From Caryophanales bacterium UBA3260 (lineage in GTDB: Bacteria; Bacillota_I; Bacilli_A; RF39; UBA660), in assembly GCA_002362595.1 (NCBI GenBank), contig DEUO01000170.1, forward strand, positions 1-13,394: 13,394 nt of DNA, given 5' to 3'. The notes under the pieces are model-generated. The model saw only the letters and a list, made by a program, of their open reading frames with translations, made no database searches and was not told the origin of the DNA. Of the stretch, positions 6,515 to 12,189 are shown one piece after another; positions within the stretch are counted from its first letter, which is position 1; each line of letters begins with the position of its first letter. Made by a program: the position numbers and the translations under genes.

Positions 6515-8041
6515 AACTTTAGGTTTTAATGTGTTATCTAAATCGAGCAATTTTATTAATAGATTTTCATAATTTTGCTCTACTAAGTTGTCTTCGTCAC
6601 TTGCTGGTTTTGAAGCCATTTCTGCTAAACATGTTAAACTACTATAGTAAATATCACTTGAGATTTTAGAAATATCTTTTTCAGCAGTTGCACTAACTAG
6701 AACTATTCTACCATTTATAATAGTATATACTATATTTACATCTGATGCTTTTTGTACATAAAAGTCAAAGCCATTTGTAGTAAATGATGGTAAAGTGGCA
6801 GCATTTGGTGATAGAGATTTTAATGCATAATAAATATCTTTGTAACTCATTATATCAATGCCTTCAATGTTTCTTATTATAAGAGGTATTCCTTCATTAT
6901 TTGTTACATATCTAAATGTACTTGTTTCTGTTGGAGGATTAGTCATTATTTTTAATTGAGAACGTAATAAGTCTATTTTAGTAAATAATACCTCACGAGC
7001 ATCGTTTAGTTCGTCCGCTACAATTCCCATATTAATATATTTACAAATAGAGATTATATCTTTAATTAGACGAGATAAAAGTTTTTGTTGTTCTTCTATA
7101 GACAAGGTAGCTAAAAGGCTTTTTGCTTGCATAAAAATATTATATTCTTCTTGGCTAACATTTTTAGAAACTAAAGCGTTATTTATTTCTTCTTCATTGC
7201 TTTGAATTAGTTCAATCATTTGCATAGCATATATTTTGGCTTGTTTTTCTTCTACTTTAGCATCTTCTAATAGTCTAATAAAATCGTTTATATTATCTGA
7301 TGATTTTATTACTTTATTGCCTTTAATGTAAGTTTTTAGAGTATCTACTGCTTTTCTTTGAACTAAAAGAGTATATTTTTCATCTGAGGATAAAATTCTT
7401 TTAGAACCCCTTTCTTTTATTTCTTCATTTATTGAAGCAATTAAATCTTCATAATCAGTTATTTTGTCTTTTAAGACCATATCAAATAATTTTTTAAAAA
7501 GAAAGATAATTGTGTTAGTTTCTTTAGTATCAAATGTATTATCTATATTAAAATAGCTGATGATATCTTTTTCGATTGTTGATAATACATTTTTTGGTGG
7601 TAAATCATTATGAAAGATTGATATTAAGAAATCTAAGATGATTGATGCTGGTATTTTATATTCTTTAGCATAATTTAAATATGCTTTTATAATAGCTGTA
7701 CTAGGTAAAATAGTTGTTTTATCTTGATTTTCTTTATATGATGATTTTAATTCATTTATTTCTTGTAGTTTTTCTTTTAAAGATTTAGTTAGTTCAGATT
7801 TTTGCATTTCTAAAAAATGTCTTTGTAAATCTTTTTTTGAGATACCTAATAAACGACTTTTTATTGAGCGACGATGATGTCTTAGGTAAGAATGACGTAA
7901 CTCTGTTAGTTCTTCACCTGTTGGTAATGTAATGTTTTCTTCACTTGGTAAGTTTTTTAATTTCCTATTAATTAATAGTATTTCATTGTTTAAATCTTGC
8001 AATTTTGAGCTATAAAAGCTCTTAAATGTTTTCTTTTCCAT
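6503..8041 (-). CDS. Hypothetical protein, mostly helical, 512 residues
   Basis: I do not recognise a family. The protein starts MEKKTFKSFYSSKLQ. It is charged and helical through about residue 385, with a basic N-terminal cluster (RHSYLRHHRRSIKSRLL, about 49-65), and shows neither signal peptide nor membrane helix. A possible small alpha/beta domain lies near residues 390-470 (IPLIIRNI, GFDFYVQK, NIVYTIINGRIVLVSA). It is presumably cytoplasmic. The frame extends to a TTG at 8059, but ATG at 8041 is preferred because AAGGGGTG lies about 7 nt upstream of it and would be inside the longer frame. It has its own promoter and a probable terminator, between glyQS and sepF; neighbours give no firm hint, though the next operon concerns division. 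Codon use looks like its neighbours. Confidence 0.8.
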   Translation of the reverse strand: MEKKTFKSFYSSKLQDLNNEILLINRKLKNLPSEENITLPTGEELTELRHSYLRHHRRSIKSRLLGISKKDLQRHFLEMQKSELTKSLKEKLQEINELKSSYKENQDKTTILPSTAIIKAYLNYAKEYKIPASIILDFLISIFHNDLPPKNVLSTIEKDIISYFNIDNTFDTKETNTIIFLFKKLFDMVLKDKITDYEDLIASINEEIKERGSKRILSSDEKYTLLVQRKAVDTLKTYIKGNKVIKSSDNINDFIRLLEDAKVEEKQAKIYAMQMIELIQSNEEEINNALVSKNVSQEEYNIFMQAKSLLATLSIEEQQKLLSRLIKDIISICKYINMGIVADELNDAREVLFTKIDLLRSQLKIMTNPPTETSTFRYVTNNEGIPLIIRNIEGIDIMSYKDIYYALKSLSPNAATLPSFTTNGFDFYVQKASDVNIVYTIINGRIVLVSATAEKDISKISSDIYYSSLTCLAEMASKPASDEDNLVEQNYENLLIKLLDLDNTLKPKVKEK

Positions 8042-8048
8042 TATTTCA

Positions 8049-8056
8049 CACCCCTT
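8049..8056 (-). promoter_or_regulatory. Ribosome binding site deciding the start of the 512-residue gene
   Basis: AAGGGGTG on the minus strand ends 7 nt before ATG 8041. Starting at TTG 8059 would translate through this site and has no comparable purine run upstream. Confidence 0.65.
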
Positions 8057-8069
8057 CAAAACTTGTTCT

Positions 8070-8098
8070 ATTATATAATATCGAATTTAATGGGGCAA
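8070..8098 (-). promoter_or_regulatory. Sigma-A-type promoter of the 512-residue gene
   Basis: Minus strand TTGCCC (8098-8093), a 17-base spacer and TATAAT (8075-8070). It starts right after the glyQS terminator and about 29 nt before the chosen start codon. Confidence 0.65.
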
Positions 8099-8125
8099 AT
8101 AAAAAAGGCCAAAAGTTGGCCTTTT
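8097..8125 (-). terminator. Strong intrinsic terminator of glyQS
   Basis: A perfect 10-bp stem, AAAAGGCCAA/TTGGCCTTTT (8125-8116 and 8112-8103), with a 3-nt loop is followed by TTATTT, so the stem's own T-run continues into a T-rich tract. It lies 15 nt after the stop codon. Confidence 0.9.
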
Positions 8126-8147
8126 ACTAGAATTTTACACTAGAATT
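8126..8147. repeat. Short direct repeat at the glyQS stop codon
   Basis: The 9-mer ACTAGAATT (plus strand) occurs at 8126-8134 and 8139-8147; the second copy contains the TAG stop and last codon of glyQS. It looks like a small tandem slip that duplicated the gene end. No function is inferred. Confidence 0.5.
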
Positions 8148-9519
8148 CTACTTTTTCTTTAATATAATCTTTTAATTCAGATATATTTAGTTTTATTTGT
8201 TCCATTGTATCACGATCTCTAATTGTTACGATATTATTTTCTAATGTTTCATCATCAACTGTTATACTAAAAGGAGTTCCAACGGCATCATTACGGCGAT
8301 ATCTTTTACCGATTGAACCTGATTCATCGTATGATACGTTAAAATATTTACATAAGTCAGCATATATTTCTTGAGCCTTTTCAGCATGAACTTTTTTAAT
8401 TAATGGTAGGATTGTTGCTTTGATAGGAGCAAGTGTTGGATGTATTTTTAATACTTCACGAGATTCTCCTGATTCTAATTCTTCTAATTCGTATGCGTTA
8501 CAGATAAATGCTAAGATAGCTCTATCTAATCCTAATGATGGTTCTATAACAAATGGAGTATATTTCTCGTTTGTCTCAGGATCAAGATATCTTAAATCAG
8601 CTTTTGAATGTTCCATATGAACAGATAAATCGTAGTCAGTTCTATCGGCAATACCCCATAATTCGCCCCATCCCATTGGGAATAGGAATTCAATATCTGT
8701 AGTGGCTTTACTATAGAATGACAATTCTTCTTTTGAATGATCTCTATATCTTAAGTTTTCTTTTTTTATTCCTAGAGATTTTAACCAGTCAATACAATAA
8801 TTTTTCCAATAACCGAACCATTCTAAGTCTGTGTCTGGTTTACAAAAGAATTCAAGTTCCATTTGTTCAAATTCTCTTGTACGGAATGTGAAATTTCCTG
8901 GTGTTATTTCATTTCTAAAGCTCTTTCCTGTTTGACCAATTCCGAATGGTATTTTAGCACGCATGCTTCTTTGAACGTTTAAGAAGTTAACGAATATACC
9001 TTGGGCTGTTTCTCCTCTTAAATATACTTTACTTTTTGAATCTTCTGTTACACCTTGATGAGTTTCAAATAGTAAATTGAATTTTCTTATTGGAGTAAAT
9101 TCTTCTGAACCACATTTCGGACAAGTTATATGGTTATCAGCAATAAACTTCTCTATTTTTTCATTCTCCCATCCATCACCAGTTTCAGCTCCATTAGTAA
9201 ACTCTTCAATTAATTTATCAGCACGATGACGACTTTTACATTTTTTACAATCGATAAGTGGGTCATTAAAGTTTGTAACGTGACCACTAGCTACCCATAC
9301 TTCTGGATTCATAAGAATTGCGGCATCAAGTCCATAGTTATATGGATTTTCTTGAATAAATTTTTTCCACCATGCACGACGAACATTTTCCTTTAATTCC
9401 TTTCCTAATGGTCCATAATCCCACGTATTTGATAGTCCACCATATATTTCACTTCCTTGAAATATAAAACCATATTGTTTGCAATAATTTACAATATCTT
9501 CCATTTTTATTTTTTCCAT
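8140..9519 (-). CDS. glyQS: Glycine--tRNA ligase, single-chain dimeric type
   Basis: The 459-residue product charges tRNA-Gly with glycine using ATP in the cytoplasm. It is the eukaryote/Mycoplasma-like homodimeric class II enzyme, not the alpha2-beta2 GlyQ/GlyS form. Motif 1 region: [14 protein letters not shown] (26-39). Zinc-type pairs are C91-x2-C94 and C133-x2-C136. [14 protein letters not shown] (166-179) is the glycine pocket signature, with Gly where many homologues have Pro. Motif 2 is near [20 protein letters not shown] (198-217), with [10 protein letters not shown], and motif 3 includes [12 protein letters not shown]. The C-terminal anticodon-binding domain begins near [17 protein letters not shown] at 9519 has an AGAGGAAA ribosome site; M6 is a less likely start. 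Regulation is by the T-box leader at 9632-9753. Terminator at 8097-8125. Also called glyS in some annotations. Confidence 0.97.
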   Translation of the reverse strand: MEKIKMEDIVNYCKQYGFIFQGSEIYGGLSNTWDYGPLGKELKENVRRAWWKKFIQENPYNYGLDAAILMNPEVWVASGHVTNFNDPLIDCKKCKSRHRADKLIEEFTNGAETGDGWENEKIEKFIADNHITCPKCGSEEFTPIRKFNLLFETHQGVTEDSKSKVYLRGETAQGIFVNFLNVQRSMRAKIPFGIGQTGKSFRNEITPGNFTFRTREFEQMELEFFCKPDTDLEWFGYWKNYCIDWLKSLGIKKENLRYRDHSKEELSFYSKATTDIEFLFPMGWGELWGIADRTDYDLSVHMEHSKADLRYLDPETNEKYTPFVIEPSLGLDRAILAFICNAYELEELESGESREVLKIHPTLAPIKATILPLIKKVHAEKAQEIYADLCKYFNVSYDESGSIGKRYRRNDAVGTPFSITVDDETLENNIVTIRDRDTMEQIKLNISELKDYIKEKVEF

Positions 9520-9564
9520 TTTATTTCCTCTTTCCTTTTTATAATATAATATTTAGAATATGAA

Positions 9565-9612
9565 TTACATATTCCCTCGTTCCTTTTCCTCATAAACACG
9601 ATATCTTTTCAT
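9565..9612 (-). CDS. Possible 15-residue leader ORF between T-box and glyQS
   Basis: ATG at 9612, 15 codons and TAA encode MKRYRVYEEKERGNM. The ribosome site is better than that of glyQS itself: GGAGTGA lies 5-6 nt before the ATG. The ORF lies after the T-box terminator, so it is transcribed only on readthrough, and 45 nt separate its stop from the glyQS start. A 7-bp hairpin (9556-9574) covers its last codons and stop. No Gly-codon run is present (a single GGG), so it is not a classical attenuator peptide. It could be a translation-coupling or spacer ORF, or chance. Confidence 0.4.
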   Translation of the reverse strand: MKRYRVYEEKERGNM

Positions 9613-9631
9613 ATTAATCACTCCATATATC

Positions 9632-9700
9632 AAAAAAACTTCTAGAAATAATGTAGGAACGAGTTATAACCCGCGGTTCCATCCTACTTATTTCTAGAAG
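9632..9700 (-). terminator. T-box-controlled intrinsic terminator of glyQS leader
   Basis: A perfect 13-bp outer stem, CTTCTAGAAATAA with TTATTTCTAGAAG (9700-9688 and 9651-9639), is followed by seven T (9638-9632). Inside it sits GTAGGA/TCCTAC (9687-9682 and 9658-9653) with the T-box element between. The outer 5' arm overlaps the Stem III hairpin, so the two are mutually exclusive. Confidence 0.88.
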
Positions 9701-9753
9701 AAATCACCTTATTTTATATAGCTCATGGTTGCCAACCCACTCATCGCTTGTAT
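9632..9753 (-). promoter_or_regulatory. T-box riboswitch (glycine) controlling glyQS, very short Stem I
   Basis: The minus strand carries AGGATGGAACCGCG at 9685-9672, a close match to the T-box element AGGGTGGNACCGCG. Its UGGA can pair with the UCCA end of tRNA-Gly. Upstream, 9748-9720 folds as a kink-turn: helix AGC/GCU, bulge GAU, tandem GA/GA, helix GUGG/CCAU. It is capped by a loop containing GGC, a Gly codon, at 9733-9731, followed by the usual purine. A stem AUUUCU/AGAAAU (9704-9690) fits Stem III. The antiterminator stem is UAGGA/UCCUA around the bulge. No Stem II is seen, as in other glycine T-boxes. The predicted transcription start is near 9753, leaving no room for the usual roughly 100-nt Stem I. 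Binding of uncharged tRNA-Gly should prevent termination. Confidence 0.9.
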
Positions 9754-9759
9754 GAATAA

Positions 9760-9787
9760 ATTATATCAGAATTTTTTTAGATGTCAA
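9760..9787 (-). promoter_or_regulatory. Strong promoter of the glyQS T-box leader
   Basis: Minus strand has a perfect TTGACA (9787-9782), a 16-base spacer and a perfect TATAAT (9765-9760) with the extended TGA just before it. It sits 22 nt after the stop of the upstream surface gene. Confidence 0.88.
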
Positions 9788-9808
9788 CTTTTATATCATC
9801 TTGTTTAA

Positions 9809-12187
9809 TTATTTTTTATAATTATTTGATAGTATTTGATCTAATAAGTCGTCGTTTGATTTTTTTGAAGTAGTAGTACTATTTTTTTTCTTTTTTGACT
9901 TTTTTTTCTTTGAAGTTGATTTTGGTTCTTCTGATGTTTTAGGAGATTCTTTCTCTACTTCTTCTTTTATTTCCTTTGCTTTTTTATTTTTAGAAGATCT
10001 AGTTTCTTTAACTTCAGAATTCTTAGAAATAGTTGAGGCATTTATTAAATCATCAATGTCATCTTTCATTTCTGGTTCTGAAAGCATTTCTTCTACACCT
10101 ATTAAATCTATCTTTTTAGAAGCTCTTTTACTACTTCTTGTTTCTTTTGGTTTAATTGCTTCTTCATCATAATCTTCTAAATCTTTATCCATAATTGTTT
10201 CAATATTTATCGCAGTTACTTCTAAATCTTCTGCCGCTTTTGTAAGTTTTTCTTTACTCTTTTTATTCTTTTTATTTTCTGTATCATTTTTGATATCTTC
10301 TAATGCATTTTCAGCATCTTCTAAGATAGCTATTTTTTCTTCTAATTCATCACGAAGAGTTTTTATATCTTCTTCTGATTCTTTTATACCTTTTCTACGT
10401 TTAGCTTTTCTTTCTTCAGATAAATAATCTTCTAAATCAATTTTAGCCATTTCTAGAGTTTCATAAGTTGGTTCTCCTAATAACGGATTATTATAATCAG
10501 TGTTTAACTCATTTGATTCTTCCATATGATGATGTTTTTTACTTAACATCTTTTTAAGATTGTTCTTTTCTTTAGATACTAAAACTAATAAGATAATTAT
10601 TATAATAATACTTACTACAATAGTTATATATAAAATGTACTTAGGAGTTTTAAATATTGGCCAATCTAATATACCATTTGATGATTTTTCTTCATTAGGA
10701 TTGTATATAGTAATTGCATAAATATTACTATTTCCTTCTGCATCTGTAATAGTTATTTGAATAAGGCTTCCATCATGAAGATTTTCATTACCTTTTATTT
10801 CATATTTAGATGTTGGATTTTCTAATTCAACATTTATTTCTAATTCATGAAGTCTTGTTTCTAGAGTATATTCTGTTACATTAGGATCAAAATTAAATTT
10901 ATGACTTTTAATTGTAATATTTTTTGCTTTATTGTTTGCGGTTTCAACAACTTCAATGTTTCTTATTATCTTTAATTTATAAGTCTTACGGCTGCCATTT
11001 TCAGCAATGACTTTAATTTCAAAGTTATTTTCTCCTACTTGTAATTCTTTTTCTTCTAAGCCTTCAATTTTACTTTTTTCATCTTCTGGAGTTGCTTCGA
11101 TAGTTATTTTAGATATTTCATAATCGACAGCTATTTCATATTCTGTTTTTTCACTTCTAAAATCAATTTTACCTGGATTTATAGTTAATGATTTTAAGTT
11201 ATTATTAGAACTTCTATTATCTTTACGATTAACATTAATTGTATATGTTTTTACACTACCATTTTCGGCAGTTACGTTGATATGAAATCTATTATTGCCT
11301 AGTTTTAATGATTTGTTACCAGTACCTGTTACAATAGATTTACTATCTTTAACAACTCCTTCGATATTAATGCTTTCAACATCTGTATCTACTTCAACAT
11401 TATAAGTAGTTGTATTTTCACGGAAGTTTATTTTCCCTTTACTTATTTTTAATTCCTTTAAATTATTATCACTGCTACGATTATCATTTCTAATAATTGT
11501 AATTGTGTATGTTTTTACACTACCATTTTCAGCGGTTACGTTAACGTTAAATTTATTTTCGCCGTAATTTACTTTTACATGACCTGTACCAGTTACTTTA
11601 GCGTGTTGATCTTTAGCAGAAGCAGTGATAGTCGCTGAGTCTTTATCAGTAGAAAATGTAAGATTATTAAGAATGCTTGTACCGTCTACTTGTAAGTCGT
11701 TTAGCTCATTGTTGTTTGAGGCGATACGAACGTTTACTTGACTATTTGGAACAGATATTTCTTCTTTTTTACAATTGTTAGTGCCACAATCTTCTATCAT
11801 TGTTATTCTAGAATTAGTTAGTACTAATGCTGTTGTAGTGTTAATTGCTGATGAAGCTTCAATTGTTACTGTTCCAAGGGCTATATTTCCTTTTTTTGGA
11901 AGGTCATATGCATCGCAAATGTTGCCGTCACATGACCCGTTTTTAAACTCTTTATTTAAGGTGGATGAGACAATTGTTAGATTTTTATTGCCAACACTTA
12001 TTTGCGTACTCGCACCATATATTAGACCATCAACAGGCTTAATCATCATAGTACAAGTCATTTCTTCACCTGCACCTATAACATTTTTAGGGCAGTTTAT
12101 TGTAATGCTTCCACTAAAGGCATTTATCTTTAAAGGAAGTATAGTTAATAGTATCACACTTAATATATATATTGCTTTTCTTTTCAT
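9809..12187 (-). CDS. Membrane-anchored surface protein: cohesin-like domain, cadherin-like beta-sandwich repeats, charged cytoplasmic tail
   Basis: The 792-residue product has a signal peptide (about 1-23, cleavage likely after INA). Residues 25-155 look like a cohesin-type beta sandwich (VIGAGEEMTCTMMI, LIYGASTQISVG, NIALGTVTIEAS) with six Cys at 32, 45, 86, 91, 134 and 139. Four cadherin-like beta-sandwich repeats of about 80 residues follow (160-234, 241-321, 329-409, 418-495). The first three each end in a variant of AENGSVKTYTI, and the underlying DNA is also near-repeated (around 11247-11280 and 11510-11543). One membrane helix lies at about 516-537. The remaining roughly 250 residues are cytoplasmic: helical and acidic, then Lys/Ser-rich, ending DDLLDQILSNNYKK. 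The upstream dockerin-like gene ends 2 nt before this ATG, and GGAGG for this gene lies in its last codons, so translation is coupled. No terminator follows before the glyQS promoter. Confidence 0.85.
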   Translation of the reverse strand: MKRKAIYILSVILLTILPLKINAFSGSITINCPKNVIGAGEEMTCTMMIKPVDGLIYGASTQISVGNKNLTIVSSTLNKEFKNGSCDGNICDAYDLPKKGNIALGTVTIEASSAINTTTALVLTNSRITMIEDCGTNNCKKEEISVPNSQVNVRIASNNNELNDLQVDGTSILNNLTFSTDKDSATITASAKDQHAKVTGTGHVKVNYGENKFNVNVTAENGSVKTYTITIIRNDNRSSDNNLKELKISKGKINFRENTTTYNVEVDTDVESINIEGVVKDSKSIVTGTGNKSLKLGNNRFHINVTAENGSVKTYTINVNRKDNRSSNNNLKSLTINPGKIDFRSEKTEYEIAVDYEISKITIEATPEDEKSKIEGLEEKELQVGENNFEIKVIAENGSRKTYKLKIIRNIEVVETANNKAKNITIKSHKFNFDPNVTEYTLETRLHELEINVELENPTSKYEIKGNENLHDGSLIQITITDAEGNSNIYAITIYNPNEEKSSNGILDWPIFKTPKYILYITIVVSIIIIIILLVLVSKEKNNLKKMLSKKHHHMEESNELNTDYNNPLLGEPTYETLEMAKIDLEDYLSEERKAKRRKGIKESEEDIKTLRDELEEKIAILEDAENALEDIKNDTENKKNKKSKEKLTKAAEDLEVTAINIETIMDKDLEDYDEEAIKPKETRSSKRASKKIDLIGVEEMLSEPEMKDDIDDLINASTISKNSEVKETRSSKNKKAKEIKEEVEKESPKTSEEPKSTSKKKKSKKKKNSTTTSKKSNDDLLDQILSNNYKK
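11247..11543 (-). repeat. DNA-level repeat pair within the beta-sandwich repeats
   Basis: About 34 bases encoding the repeat end AENGSVKTYT occur at 11247-11280 and again at 11510-11543 with few differences; a more diverged third copy lies near 10986-11015. This marks recent duplication of repeat modules and gives a substrate for repeat-number change. Confidence 0.6.
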
Positions 12188-12189
12188 TT

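Noticed and set aside
8042..8059. TTG start extending the 512-residue protein by six residues
   Set aside because: The best ribosome site lies inside this extension and correctly spaces ATG 8041.
9556..9574. Hairpin GAATATG/CATATTC as a second terminator before glyQS
   Set aside because: The stem is 7 bp with one G-C pair at each end, and no T-run follows on the minus strand. It is kept only as a possible structure at the mini-ORF stop.
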